The notes under the pieces: model-generated
The model's input: only the letters and a program-made list of their open reading frames with translations
The model's database searches: none
Told to the model about the DNA's origin: nothing
Translations under genes and position numbers: made by a program
Origin: Paratrimastix pyriformis
Taxonomy: Eukaryota > Preaxostyla > Paratrimastigidae
Direction of reading: 5' to 3'
Length of the DNA stretch: 64,000 nucleotides
Assembly: GCA_027972325.1 (NCBI GenBank)
Contig: JAPMOS010000005.1
Coordinates: 491,001-555,000 of the forward strand
Shown: piece after piece, positions 1 through 11,384 of the stretch
Layout: every line of letters starts with the position of its first letter
How positions within the stretch are numbered: the stretch's first letter is position 1

Positions 1-21
1 ATTGGGGTTTAATTCTTGGCA

Positions 22-352
<331 letters not shown>

Positions 353-708
353 CTCGGATGATGATTGACAGAGGGCGAGCACGGACGGGAAGGGTGCGTG
401 GATGTCATCGAGCAGGTTTCGCACCGTCAGCCCCAGCAGCGCCAGCATATTGCCATCTGCACACACAACCCACCAACCACCAACCGATCATAATCATGAC
501 CGACGACCTGGCGGTGGAGGCGCGACGGACGGGCACATTTGGTGGAGGGTCGCAAAAACCCAAGAGGAGGCGCGGAGGGGTTTTCACCAGCCGGATTATA
601 GGGGCCGAGGCGACTGCAAAAAATTATGGGACATGGGGGAAAAAAAATTTATGGGACGAGAAAAAAAAATAAGGCCGAGATTGAGCGGCAGTCGTTGCCT
701 TGGCAGGA

Positions 709-910
709 GACGATGGCGGCAAGTCGAATTGGTGAATACGAATGCCAAACAGTCGTAGTGGGACATAGGAAAGGTGACGCAGAATGGCTCTTCAGCGCAC
801 TGGATCCGCCTTCGAACAGCTGCGATGCCGACTGGCTTGTGATGATATGCCGTCGGACGGCAGCAAAAAATTATGGGACGACAAAAAAAAAAAATAAAAC
901 ACCATCGCCT
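709..910 (+). repeat. AT-rich dispersed repeat, copy A
   Basis: About 200 bp that matches 1727-1935 almost end to end: a GACGATGGCGGCAAG head, a GAACAGCTGCGATGCCGA middle, and a tail with AAAAAATTATGGGACGAC followed by an A-run and CATCGCC. The A-rich tail and repeated structure suggest a short non-autonomous retroelement. No coding potential was seen. Confidence 0.75.
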
Positions 911-960
911 TAAGCTGGCGGACGGCATCCCAAAAAAGTATGGGCCGACCATAAAAAATA

Positions 961-1085
961 TGGGTGCGTGTGGGGTTTCGGGTGTGTGATGGGTTTTTCT
1001 GATTCCGTTCCTGTTCTTTCCCCCATCCAATTTCCCTTTCTGAGTGCGTTTGATCAACACATGAGGTCCGCCCGTGTCAAAAAAA
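961..1085 (-). repeat. R1 dispersed intronic repeat, minus orientation
   Basis: Read on the minus strand it has a T-run, then TTTGACACGGG, the palindromic TTTGATCAAACGCACTC-like core (here with one extra base), an AATTGGATGGGG block and a pyrimidine/CA-rich tail. The same order of blocks occurs at 48.2, 53.4-53.8 and 56.3 kb and, in minus orientation, at 28.6 kb. Confidence 0.75.
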
Positions 1086-1278
1086 AAATGTCAAAAAAAA
1101 TTAAAAAAAATGGGGGGGCCTAGGCTGCAGCCCCCTGCAGCCACCTCTTCTTCATTTGCCCCCGTGATGCCCTCTGGCCGCGCTCATTGCGGCGCTACGC
1201 CAAATTCCAGTCCCAATATTGATCATTTCATCGCTTAAAAATCGCGGAACAAATCACGGGCCACAGGAAAGGGAGCTC

Positions 1279-1401
1279 TTGAGATCCGCCATTGAACAGC
1301 TGCGATGCCGACAGGCCTGAGGATAAGCCGTCGGATGGCATCAAAAAATTATGGGACGACATAAAAAAAAAAATAATCACCATGGAACACACCAAATCGC
1401 C
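1279..1401 (+). repeat. AT-rich dispersed repeat, copy C (partial)
   Basis: Contains the 3' two-thirds of the 709-910 and 1727-1935 repeat: GAACAGCTGCGATGCCGA, AAGCCGTCGGA and AAAAAATTATGGGACGAC with the A-run and AAATCGCC end. The head region is missing, as expected of a 5'-truncated copy. Confidence 0.7.
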
Positions 1402-1726
1402 TTAAGTCACCAATGGAACGCACCAAAATCACAATCGGACGGCGTCTTCCCAAAAAATGATGGGACGACATCGAAAAATGAAACGGGGGAAAGAAAAAAA
1501 AACGGAGGGAGGGGACAGCAACAGCAGCAAAAATTCAGGGAGCCATCAATATCTTATATAAAGCGTAAAAACTCAAAAAAATTGGGCGGGCGACGTGTTT
1601 TTTTTTTCAAAAACAAAATAAAAGGCGCCTTAAAATGTTGGCGGAACCGCCAACCCACCGGTCAGAGCCACCAACATACCGGTCATAGCCGCCAACCAGC
1701 CGCAGGCCCGAGACGGATTATTGCAG

Positions 1727-1935
1727 GGGACGATGGCGGCAAGCCCGATTTGGTGGTGAATCCAAATCGACAAACAGTAGTAGTCGGCCACAAAAGGTGA
1801 TGCGAACCGACTCTTCAGTGTTCTGGAGATCCGCCTTTGAACAGCTGCGATGCCGACAGGCCTGAGGATAAGCCGTCGGACGGCAGCAAAAAATTATGGG
1901 ACGACATAAAAAAAAATCCCCATCAAAAATCGCCG
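1727..1935 (+). repeat. AT-rich dispersed repeat, copy B
   Basis: Full-length partner of copy A with only scattered substitutions. It ends just before another free-standing AAAAAATTATGGGACGAC at 1957-1974. Its 3' end lies close to the stop codon of the minus-strand gene at 1998. Confidence 0.75.
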
Positions 1936-1997
1936 GAAGCTGGCGGGCTGCACCTCAAAAAATTATGGGACGACCCCCCCCCAAAAAAACAAATGAA

Positions 1998-2349
1998 TCA
2001 AATTTGCAGCAGCAGACCAGGCCACTCGGCGGCCACCGCCCCTGCGCCCTCCTCGGGCTTGCACTGGGGCGTGCAGAAGAAGGCACTGGGGTCCTGCCAC
2101 GAGCTCACGCCGCCCCTCCGATCGAGCAGAACCAGCAGGACACCGCTCAGGAGCTGGTGAAGGACGGGGCGATCCGACCATCGCGAGAGGGCGTATGTGT
2201 ATGTGGGCCGGAGGGGCGGCGGGGGTAGTGGGATGTCGTACGGGACGGCTGGGGGTGTGTGGTGTGGATGGGGCGTGTGTTGCGGTAGAGCCAGGGGAGT
2301 GTTAAAAAATGAGATCAACTTCAGGAACAGATGATGATTGGATGATTGG

Positions 2350-2424
<75 letters not shown>

Positions 2425-4840
2425 ATGATGATTGGATGATGATGATGATTGGATGATGATGATGATGATGATGATGATGCCTGGATGATTGGATGATGAT
2501 TGGATGATGATTGGATGATGATGTCTGGATGATGATGATGATGATTGAATGATGATGATGATGCTGATGCGCGGACCGGACGCAGGGGCGACCGGAGGCG
2601 GGGGCGGGGAGGCCGCTGGCACGGCCGGCGAGAGGAATCGCAGTCGGTACAACCCGAGCAGGAAGTAGGTCAGGCAATGAAGGGCCGTGGGGGCCTCGGG
2701 GCACTGGTGGTGAGGTGTGTGTGTGTGTGTGGGGGTGGGGCCGATCTAAACCGGAAACAAATCACAGCATCCGAATCTGCAAAGATTTCGACATCCACCA
2801 CACAAGAAACAGACGAGGCGGAGGAGACAGAAGAACGGACACATTTGAAAGAGATATATGAAGAAGTCCACGAGAGGGAAGCGCCATAGTCAAGCAGTGT
2901 CCACCAAGGCCAACAAACGCAAGCAGGCAGCAGCGAACAAGGGTCGCCAGGCAACGGCAGGCTCAGGCGGAAGAACACGTCAACATCCAAAACCGGAAAT
3001 CAGAAGCTGCGCTCCCAAAGGGGATCCATGACCAGTCACGTACACCGATACACACAAACTGACCTGCTCGGGTGCCGTGGCGGGTTCAAAGAGCAGAGCA
3101 AACGGGTTCTCGGGGAAGGCCAGGGCGGGCGGCAGGGACGATGCCAAGTCAGTCAGCAGTAGGATGAGCTGATGCAGATGGGCCGGGCCCAGTTTGGGCA
3201 CCTGGTATACCGAGAGGAACAGCGCCGTGTCAATGTCCTGGGGACGGGTGTGTGTGTGTGCACAGAAAGAAAGCGTTGCTGATGAAAAGCTCTGTGTGTG
3301 CGGAGGGGGAAGGGGTCGACTCTCTCCCAATGACGCACAGCTGGGCGAACTGGGGGGGGGGGGGGGGATGAGGAGTCTGTCTTGCCTGTGTCGGGAAACC
3401 CCCTTTGGCGCGGCACTTTCATACAATCTTCTTCTCGCGGTTTTATTGGGAGGTAGGGGGTTGGGTGGGTGATGTAGGCGGGGTAATACCGACCACATCG
3501 GAGGAGGGAGGAAGGGAGGAGGGCCGACCACATCGGAGGAGGAGGAAGGGAGGAGGGGAGGAAGGGAGGAGGAAGGAGGAGGCGGGGGTAACACCGACCA
3601 CATCGGAGGAGGGAGGAAGGGAGGAGGAGGCGGGGGTAATACCGACCACATCGGAGGAGGGAGGAAGGGAGGAGGAGGCGGGGGTAATACCGACCACATC
3701 GGAGGAGGGAGGAAGGGAGGAGGGTGACATCGGAGGAGGGAGGGAGGAGGAGGGAGGAAGGAGGGGAATGGAGGAGGGAGGCGGGGGCCGCGAGGTTCCA
3801 TACACAGGTACGCCGCGCCCATCGGGGGTGGCGGCACGTGGCGCTGTTGATCCCCCCCCAGGGACAGGGGTGCGGGAGGGCAGACAGCGCGAGGGCGAAC
3901 GGGGGGGGGGGGGACGGAAGGATGAAAGGGAGAAGAAGATGTGTGAGTGAAAAAAAAAGTCAGATTGGCGGGTGCGGGGGCTGAGCAAGATCATCATCAT
4001 CATCATCACCATCATCCATCATCACCATCATCCATCATCCAATCATCCAATCATCCAATCATCCAATCATCCAATCATCCAATCATCATCATCATCATCA
4101 TCAAGAGCCGCAGACCTGCATGAAGCTGTTGACGGCGGTGGTGGCCACGAGGATGGTGGCCGGTCCGACCAGGGTTGGGTCCGCCATCAGTGCCCCCCGG
4201 ACCAGCACCATCAATTGGTCCGCCAGGAGGGTGGGGAAGGTCCGCTCCAGCTCGGCCAGGGAGAGGCAGGCCTGGCGGGGGGGGAGTGATGATGATTGTG
4301 GATGGTGCCCTGGGGTGATACAGACTGTGGCCCGGATCATCCGATCATTCTCACCCTCGGCTCGTGAGGGCACGCCAGTCGTACCCAGGGGGATGGAGAC
4401 ATCCACCAGAAGCCGGGCGAACTGGTCGAGCATATGCTCGTGATCGAGTTGATATTGCCGGTGTGATTCCGGCCGGGGGTTGGGCGGAGTGATGGGAAGA
4501 TATTGGAAGGCGGCCTCGTCGGGGCGCACTTCGAAGGTTATTTGGGCAGGGTTTGTCAGGATCAGAAGAGTGGTCACGGTCGAGATGAACTGGGGGAGGA
4601 ATTGAGATGTTTGTGAAGGGGTCGGTCCCAGACCTGGCAGCGCACGATCGCAGACTCCGTAGGAGATAGGGCTTGGTGGAGGTCGATGAGAGTTTGGACG
4701 TCTTGGAGGCCCCGAAGGAGCCTCAAGGCATTCTCTTGAATGAAAACGAGCGCATTCGAGCGAGTGTTTTCGTCCTTATCACTTTGTAATGATGAAAGAA
4801 CTGAGGGGAAATCATCCCCGAACTCTCCGAACGAGAGCAT
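1998..4840 (-). CDS. Alpha-helical protein of unknown family, multi-exon
   Basis: I do not recognise the family. Start ATG is at 4840 (MLSFGEFGDDF). Exon 1, 4634-4840, encodes a helical stretch with ALRLLRGLQDVQTLIDLHQ and ends at a GTCTGG donor. Exon 2 is about 4385-4589 (QLDHEHMLDQFARLLVDV). Exon 3 is about 4116-4270 (LAELERTFPTLLADQLMVLV). After a 0.9-kb repeat-filled intron comes 3064-3237 (LGPAHLHQLILLLTDLA), joined in frame to an exon starting at 2703 (CLTYFLLGLYRLRF) that runs into Pro/Ala-rich sequence. The last exon (HQLLSGVLLVLLD) stops near 1998. The leucine-rich amphipathic helices look like HEAT/ARM-type solenoid segments, which is an inference. The exon 2/3 phase does not fit cleanly with the splice sites I see, so an exon may be missed. 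Introns hold (CTG)n, (TGA)n and a GGA-rich minisatellite. Confidence 0.6.
2331..2566. repeat. (CTG)n followed by (TGA)n array in intron
   Basis: About 21 CTG triplets (2351-2413) pass directly into TGA units with TTGGATGA interruptions. They lie in the last large intron of the minus-strand helical gene, so the sense strand reads (CAG)n then (TCA)n. Confidence 0.9.
3485..3790. repeat. GGA-rich minisatellite, about 47-bp unit
   Basis: Units begin ACCGACCACATCGGAGGAGG, continue with AGGAAGGGAGG blocks and end GCGGGGGTAAT. Four to five copies vary in length and then decay into GGAGGA simple sequence. It lies in an intron of the minus-strand gene. Confidence 0.85.
3985..4110. repeat. (ATC)n / CAATCATC array, reversed orientation
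   Basis: On the plus strand this reads ATC/CCAATCATC, opposite to most other arrays inside minus-strand genes. It directly abuts the 3' end of exon 3 of the helical gene, so the array forms the start of that intron. Confidence 0.85.
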
Positions 4841-4921
4841 CGAGCAGAAAAGACGACACGCGCAGTCAAGATAGTTTCAAATCCCTCTTGGGTCGAAGAG
4901 GCGAAAGGCGGAAACAACGCG

Positions 4922-5213
4922 ATGGCTGCGGCTCAGACTTCCCGGCCAAGGTGTGCGTTCTGCGAAACACCCATAACACTTTTGGGAGCGGAGCTTCCTT
5001 GTCGGTGTGGTGATGTTTTCTGCGATGTTCATCGTTCACCGGAGATGCATCACGTCCGCGCTGCCTCTCCTCCGTTGTCCGCCCATCGTGCCACTTTATT
5101 GTATAGTGCCCAGATCTTCTGAAGCGTCCTTTTCGGATTATCGCGCCTGCTCCCCCAGAAAGGCCATCATCACCCCGGCCGGCTCCGCCGATCCTCCTCC
5201 ATTCTCCGACTGA
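4922..5213 (+). CDS. Small AN1-type zinc-finger protein
   Basis: ATG at 4922 opens MAAAQTSRPR followed by a zinc-binding exon: CAFC, then LPCRCGDVFC and DVHRSPEMHH. This is the C-x2-C, C-x-C-x4-C-x2-H-x5-H ladder of AN1 fingers, which are found in ubiquitin- and stress-related proteins. A GTCCGC donor follows MHH at about 5053. The expected continuation (F-D-Y-R-A) appears at about 5122-5139 as FSDYRA, ending at a TGA near 5213, so a short intron of roughly 65 bp is likely. The final H-x-C cysteine is not visible in either exon as I split them, so the junction is uncertain. Product would be about 75 residues. It is divergent from the helical gene at 4840 with only about 80 bp between the two start codons, implying a shared promoter region. 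Confidence 0.65.
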
Positions 5214-5393
5214 TTTCAGTCTCCTTGCCACCCACGGCCTTGCCACAGCGATTCTTTGTTATGGCCTCCTTTCGGCCGGTTTCACATTCCTTTGGACATT
5301 TTCACCTCGCGCCGCCCTGCTGCGGCTGCTCCGCTACGTCGCCCGTCTGTTCCTCCCAGGGGTCCTGTCGACTAACTCTGCCTTACTTTTTTT

Positions 5394-5714
5394 ATGGGGA
5401 CGGAAGTCTCGGTGGGCTGCGCCTGGTTCGGCCACTTCGCCTGCGGTGGGGCGACCTGCCCGCCCTCCGTCTGGCTGCTCGGCAACCACCCGCTCGCCGA
5501 CCCCTGTCTGTGGACTCTACCCGGGGTGATGCACCCGATTCCGGCACTGCGCCGGGAGGAGCTGCACCTGCGGCTGCTGGCTGCTTGGCTGCTCAGCTAC
5601 GGGCGCACCAATTGCATCACCGAGCGGCTGTATGGGAACATGACCTGGCGGGGGATGTACCGCACCGTCACGGGCCGGCTGCGCGAGATGCGAGGCGGCC
5701 TGCGGTGCCCGTAA
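5394..5714 (+). CDS. Hypothetical small ORF
   Basis: ATG-started 106-codon frame with Cys/Trp-rich beginning and a basic helical end (LHLRLLAAWLLSYGR, then RLYGNMTWRGMYRTV). No family is recognised. A competing frame over 5119-5500 is hydrophobic (TDFSLLATHGLATAILCYG), so part of this stretch could instead be a downstream exon of the AN1 gene. It is followed by a run of about 22 C bases at 5788-5809. Confidence 0.3.
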   Translation: MGTEVSVGCAWFGHFACGGATCPPSVWLLGNHPLADPCLWTLPGVMHPIPALRREELHLRLLAAWLLSYGRTNCITERLYGNMTWRGMYRTVTGRLREMRGGLRCP

Positions 5715-6059
5715 CTGGCGCTCCTGTACAGATTTGTGTTTTGCGTGCGTGGTATGGGTGTCCTGTCCTTGGGAGGCGGCTATAACCCCCCCCCCCCCCC
5801 CCCCCCCCCATCTCCTCCTGTCTTCATCCCCCTCGTTCGTCTTGTCCATGAGGTTGGTTCCTGGCCCTCTGATGCGGTTGCGATTTTCAGACGGGCGGGA
5901 TCTGCGAGAAGAGAAAGTGGGGGGATGATGGTAACGGAACCTTCCGCTGTATATTCACGCCACCGATCTATATTCACCCATTCCAACACCGACTCACGGC
6001 ATCCATCAGCAACATTCGCATTCCTTGCTGCGACATTTCAACGCGGGGCCCTCCGCGGC
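5715..6059. other. No gene seen; poly-C tract
   Basis: Contains the C-homopolymer at about 5788-5809 and mixed sequence without a supported reading frame. Confidence 0.5.
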
Positions 6060-6520
6060 AAGTCGCCCGGTGGGTGGCGCGGGAACTCGTCCCGGTGATG
6101 CGGGAAGTCGTCTCTCATGTGATGCGGGAACTCGTCTCTCGGGTGGCGCGGAAACTCGTCCCTCGGGTGGCGCGGGAACTCGTCTCTCGGGGGGTGCGGA
6201 ATATCGTGATGCGGGAACACGTCTCTCGGGCGGCGCGGGAACTCGTCTCTCGGGGGGTGCGGAAACTCGTCCTTCAAACGGTGCGGAATCGCGTCCCTCG
6301 GGGGGTGTCCCTGGTCGGGTGGTGAGGGACATCGCCCCTCAGGTGGTGCGGGAATTCGTCCCTCAGGTGCCTCAGACGGTGCGATAAATCGTCCATCGGG
6401 TGATGCGGCAATTCTTCCCGCGGGAACTCGTCCCTCGGCAGGTGCCGAAACTCGTCCCTCAGGTGATGCGGGAACTCATCCCTCGGCAGGTGTAGGCGCG
6501 GGAACTCGTTCAACGGGCGC
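6060..6520. repeat. Degenerate minisatellite, about 27-bp unit
   Basis: Imperfect tandem copies of GGGAACTCGTCTCTCGGG followed by TGGCGC or GGTGC. All frames stay largely open on both strands because the unit is a multiple of three. The translated Arg/Pro/Glu repeats are therefore not evidence of a gene. Confidence 0.85.
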
Positions 6521-6816
6521 GGGAAGCTGGTTGGTGATGTGGACTTGGGAGGTCGGGATGGCGCGGACGCGGAATGTCCTGTAAGTCGATCGGACGCCTG
6601 GGAAAGTCAGGCGGGTTCGGAAATCGCCAGTTCTTTTATGTCAACGGGGGAGGAATATGGCAGGCAAAGCGGCAAACCATTGACGATTTTCGCCCTGCGG
6701 TCTGTATGCCGTCGAGGTTGAACACGCTTCCTCCGGACGTCGAGCTTGTTCCACCTGGTGGAATGGCATCTCCAACAAGTCAGAGAATTTTTCGCTGATT
6801 TTTCGACTTCTTTTTC
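6521..6816. other. No feature recognised
   Basis: Mixed-composition sequence between the minisatellite and the P-loop gene. It probably contains that gene's 5' flank, but I see no decisive start codon or promoter. Confidence 0.4.
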
Positions 6817-8597
6817 GTGGTTGGTTGGACAGATCCCAAATCACTGTCGAAAAGGCCATTTGATTCTGAGCGGCGTCCTCCGAGACCGCGATTGCTGGCG
6901 ACTGGTCCGCGTTTTGGCTGCGAATTGATTTTTTTTGGTTTGCTGGCTCGATTTGTTTTTACTTCGCGAATTTGTGGCCTCACTGTGGTGTCGCGATGCG
7001 TGATTACATATGATGAAGATCACGAGGGCGATGGAGATCATGAGGAGATGATCAAGATGATGGGTGCGTGCGTGTGGGGTATCAGCCTCTCACGTGCACA
7101 TCCATGTGACTTCTTGGCTTTCTTCTTCGCAGCAGGCCACACCTTCCCGAGTCGGCGAGGACGTTCCCCACGCCCCCCACATCCCCCCCGGCCCACCCAA
7201 GCTGCCTTGGCAGCCAAGGAGGATCAAGAGGAGGAGGCGGCGGTGGTGGTGGTCGAGGAGGAGTTGGACAGCTGGATGGACGAGGCAACCACCAGACAGG
7301 CGGCCAAGTCCACCGGCCCGGGCCCACGCGCAACCAGGGTGGAGGAGCTTTTGCGTCTTCCACGCTTCGGGCAACCTGTCCCGCGGTTCCGGGAGAAGGT
7401 CGTCCCGCTTCTGGAGGCCGATCGGCCCGGCTTTGTCCATCCCGTGCCGGCCGCGGACGACAGTACCCGCGACCAGACGGCACCCCACGGAGTCCTCGTC
7501 ACCAATGAGATGCGGCGTCTCTACAGGTATGTCTGTTGGGCCTTCAGTGATCCCTGTGTCATCTGCGTGGACGGGCCGCCCTTTGCGGGGAAGAGCCAGT
7601 CCCTGAAAGTCATCGCAGCCGCCCTCAAGGAGTTGCACCCCGGTCAAGCAGTCTGTTTGCCACGACACGATCGGCCATCGCTCACGGCTTTTTCTTGCAA
7701 GATCATCTATGAGCGCAGTACTCCCCCCACAGCGCTGGACGCGTTACTGGTACATCCGCCCCCGTTTGGGGCTTTTTTGGTGCTTGACCAGGAAAAACCT
7801 TCCAGCTTTGACGACATCCTCACTCTTGCCGACTTGCATCATCTTCATGTGCTCGTTGCTACCGCCTCTGCGTGGCCCCGAATCACCGACAGCGCATCGG
7901 GTCAGATTGACTTGTACAACTTTCACCATGTGCTGGATGGTGGCACGGAGGCGTTCGGCTTCTATCTGCGCGCCTTCCCAACGTGCCTGTCCGATGATGA
8001 CCTGCGCCAGTTGCACGCCTTCCTTGGGGGTTCTCTCTGCGCGGCCATGTGGCTCCTTGGCCATCGGAAACTCCCACGAGACGAAGATGTCCGATGGCCC
8101 GAGGGCCCCATCACGATCCCTCCGGTGCTGGCACCGTTCCCCTTGGCCGAACGGGTGCTCGCCTACCTGGTTGGGCACATGAGGTCCCGAATGGACAAGT
8201 CTCCCTACTTCTTCTACCTGGCGGACCTGTTCTTGTCCGCGAAGAAGACGGACCGCATCAGAGTGGATGAATCGGTCGGCCAATCCTCATCTCCGTGCCC
8301 CCGATCGCGGTCCCTTCTCATTGGCCCCTCCTCCTCCTCCCTCCCCCTCCCCCTCCTCCTTCCCCCCCACACACACACACACAGACCGACCTGCGCTGGT
8401 TCCTGTACGCCCCAGAAAGCAGGTGTCGGATTGCCTCGCCCCTCTACCGTCATGCCCTGGAGTTCGCCTGTCGACTTGCTCCCCTTCAGCGGCCGTTCAA
8501 TGCCATTCCGCCCTGGGCGCTTCGCATCCCCGCCGTGATGGACTTCTATCACAAACGACTTCGCCTGGAGTCCCAGAAATCCGGTTCCTGTGGTTGA
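6817..8597 (+). CDS. P-loop NTPase, possibly RHS/crinkler-like
   Basis: An exon with an acidic run (DEDHEGDGDHEE) ends in a phase-1 intron at about 7063-7134. The main exon follows, with an acidic/Val segment and a Walker A motif GPPFAGKS at about 7573-7596. It has a candidate strand FGAFLVLDQ near 7768-7794 in the Walker B position, though Asp-Gln is not the usual Asp-Glu. A second intron, 8263-8384 (GTGGAT to ACAG, phase 0), leads to the last exon (DLRWFLYAPESRCR) and TGA at 8595. The layout, a P-loop after a long N-terminal region then an alpha/beta region, resembles retrotransposon-hot-spot and crinkler-type NTPases, but that is a low-confidence comparison. The true start is unresolved: 6817 is only the beginning of the open frame. 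Confidence 0.5.
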
Positions 8598-8889
8598 CTG
8601 CGCCTTCATTGGAACCCACGCCGGTTTCTGGGATAAGGAGTTCCGTACATGCATGCGCACTATTTTCAATAGATGGCAATTCAGCCAGATCCCAGACGCT
8701 GTGCATTTCGCCTAACCAACGTGTGAAACGGGGGAAAAACGTGTTGGCCCGGGGACAATGGGGCAATTGCCGGAGAAGAACGATGAAAGGGGTGAGGGAA
8801 GAAAGAAAGAGAGGGAAGAGGAGACGATACAAAAGGAAAAGAAGAGGATTCATTTCAAGAAAAGGGACAAAAAGAAAGGATTTTACCCC
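8598..8889. other. Intergenic, no gene seen
   Basis: Purine-rich toward 8760-8890 (AAGAAAGAGAGG-type sequence). On the minus strand this pyrimidine-rich tail lies just downstream of the LINE ORF stop and is probably its 3' UTR. Confidence 0.4.
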
Positions 8890-8899
8890 ACTCACCGTT

Positions 8900-9943
8900 T
8901 TAGCCCATCTTGGCGTTGGGGTCGCTCTCCATCTTGTACTGGTCGAGAGCCACGTTGAAGCATGCCAGGCCCGTGCTCTTGTGGTGGGCGGTGGCGGCCT
9001 GGGCCCAGGTCTCCTCGAGCGCCGCACCCCAGCGGGCCAGCGTGGCGGCAATGCGAGCCAGCCAGAAGGAGCGGTTGAAGGTCCGCTCGGCCTTGTGGTG
9101 CGCCTCGCCCACCAGGTGGAAGAACTGCTCGGCCTTGGGGCCAAGCTGAGCGACCACCGTGATGCCGAAGGGCCAGAGGTTGCCCGGGTTCTTCGCGCAC
9201 CATTCCTTGTACTCGGTCTCCTTCTGTGCCTCGGCCTGGCTCGGCACGTCCCCTCGGGCGGCGGCGGCGGAGTGGGAGACGGCCAGGGGCTCGGCCACTA
9301 CCAGGTCGAGGTAGTGCACCCCTCCGGAGACGAAGGTGAAGGAGATGTCGGGGCGGCGCACCTTCGTCTTGGGGCACGCGCGGGACGGGTCCCACGGCGC
9401 CAGCTTGGGGCCGTAGTCCAAGGATTGCTCGGCCCGGACGATGCAGCCGGGCGTGGTGTGCAGAAGGGACACCAGGATGGATCGCACGTTGTTGTGGCGC
9501 TTGTAGTAGAGGTTGCGAGCACACTTGCAGAGGCGCTCGTGGCCCTGGGCGATGTCCTTCTTGCAGACGGGGCACTTCTCAGGTCCGAAGGGGCCCGAGA
9601 AGATGGCATGGATGGAGGGAGCGCAGGCGGCTCCGGCCAGGCGCATGACCAGGGCTGTGAAGTCTGCATCCGAGAGCCTGAGGAGATTCGAGGGAAAGGC
9701 GGCGAGGAGGGCAGTGGTAGCGGGGTTCACCGAAGAGAGCCTCATGTTGCGAGCCGGCCCGGGGAGGCGCGCAAGAGCCTTGCGGCCGCAGCCTTGTTCC
9801 GAGCCGCCAGAAGGCTGTGCTGAACCTGGCCTCGCAGGGTCTTCCCATCTGCACCACAAAACGCGGCAGAGCCGCGCAAGGTTTGGCCGGAGCCTCCCGA
9901 CGAATCGAGAAACTCTTGGCAGCGGTGCGGAGGGAGTCCCCAC
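8900..9943 (-). pseudogene. LINE C-terminal zinc knuckle and restriction-like endonuclease
   Basis: The frame carries CPVCKKD with a following HERLCKC (a C-x2-C...H-x3-C type knuckle), then YYKRHNNV, the R-H-N/D motif usual before RLE domains. Next come RRPDISF and YLDLVVAEP, matching the PD...D catalytic arrangement of the PD-(D/E)xK fold. The domain continues through a helical tail (FNRSFWLARIAATLARWG) to a stop at about 8900. It lies directly downstream of, but in another frame from, the RT region. Confidence 0.8.
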
Positions 9944-10049
9944 GAAGCTGGGTCCGTCCAGCTTGGCGATCCCGGCAAGAAGCGTCGACAGCCGAGGTGA
10001 AAGGTCCTCGACGGCGTTGAAGAGCGAGATGAGGCCCCGACCTGCATGG

Positions 10050-11312
10050 CCTCCTGTGAGTCACACAGAGGGGGAGGCCCAGCCCACCCTCCGAAGGAGG
10101 CAATGAGATCACGTCATCGAACAAGGAGGGGGGCTGCCCCGCAGGCAGGAGCGGGAGGCCAAGCTTCTCCTTGACGAGCAGGCGAAGGGAGGCATCGAAA
10201 CGGCCCAAGACCGCCCTCTGGGCCGGGGAGCAGGCCGTGGTCCTAAGAAGATAGGTCAGCTTGGGCAACACGCAGAGGCGAAGGAGCAGGATGAACGACT
10301 GCGACGACAGCTCAGCGAGCTTGCGAGCCAGCTCCAGGGCGCCCTCAGCCTTCTTGGCCACCACCTCGGCCACCTTGCACGCCGGGCCGAAGGGGACCCC
10401 GAGGACCGTCACCCCATCCGCCAGGCGACGGACGGGTAGAGGAAGCCCGCCAGGGACCAGGCGGACTTTGGGGTCGAGGGCATTGGAGATGACCCAACAC
10501 TTCTCGGGGCTGATCTCGAAGCCCAGGGGAGTGATGAGGGTGCGCAGGAGACCCAGAAGGTGCTGGGCAACGTCGGGAGAGGGTGCCAGCAGGAGGATGT
10601 CATCAAAGTAGCTCAGAACGCGGGGGACGACCAGGCCCAAGCCCTCTCCCGGGAGCATGAGCCTCGGAATTGCCTTGTCGGCCTCGAGGACCTGTAGGGC
10701 TGGGTCGAGGATCCCTGCAAACAAGGGGGGGCTCGCCGGGCATCCCTGGCGGACTCCTCTTGCATTAGGGACCCTCTCCCCACCGGAGAACAGGGCCTCG
10801 TTAGCGTACAGACATTGGACCAGCTTGACAGCCGGTTGGCTCCACCCGACGCGCTGAGCGGCCAGGGGCACCGCCTCGCGCGAAGGGGCTTGGAACGCGT
10901 TGCGGAGGTCGACAGCCACAAGGCAGTAGGGCTGCCGACCCGCCTCGCACGCCTCCACGACGGACGCTGAGATGCATGCCATGAGGGGCGCACCCTCCTT
11001 GACGGACACACCAAACTGGAAGGGTGAAAGCCTCTCCCTCGTCACCCCCTCGAAACGCCGAACCAGCAGCCTCATGGCGAGCCTGCAAAGGGTCTCGCTG
11101 ATTCCAATCGGTCGCGTGCCTCCTTTGGGCTTCGGGATCGCGACAAGACGGGCTGCGGCCAGGGTCGGAGGGAGACGCCCGCACTTCACGAAGAAGTTCA
11201 GGGCCTCGGCGAGCAGAGGCAGGATGGCAGGATCTTTGCGGACCGCGCTGCGGATGTGGTCGGGGGCCAAGCCACTCGGACCCGCAGCGGCCCCGTGCTT
11301 GAAGCCGAACAA
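10050..11312 (-). pseudogene. LINE reverse transcriptase domain
   Basis: RT motifs occur in order: AAGPSGLAPDHI, LVAIPKPKGGTRPIGI, PYCLVAVDLRNAF (catalytic Asp), RGVRQGCPASPPLF and LSYFDDILLLA (the FADD-box variant YFDD). Then come GFEISPEKC and LGVPFG of the thumb region. Length and order fit a complete non-LTR RT. The frame continues to 9579, but the sequence loses similarity to LINE proteins after about 10050. Confidence 0.9.
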
Positions 11313-11384
11313 GGCGCGCCTGACATCGCGGTCGCTGAAGTGCGGCGCCGACTCGTCCGGGCCGGGAGCCTGCGTGGGGTGGGA

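Noticed and set aside
5225-5785. 186-codon plus-strand ORF
   Set aside because: Arg/Pro/Ala-rich shadow composition and no ATG-supported domain; the 5394 frame or a hydrophobic alternative frame is more plausible.
9110-9823. Plus-strand ORFs over the LINE
   Set aside because: Shadow frames of the minus-strand RLE domain caused by high GC content.
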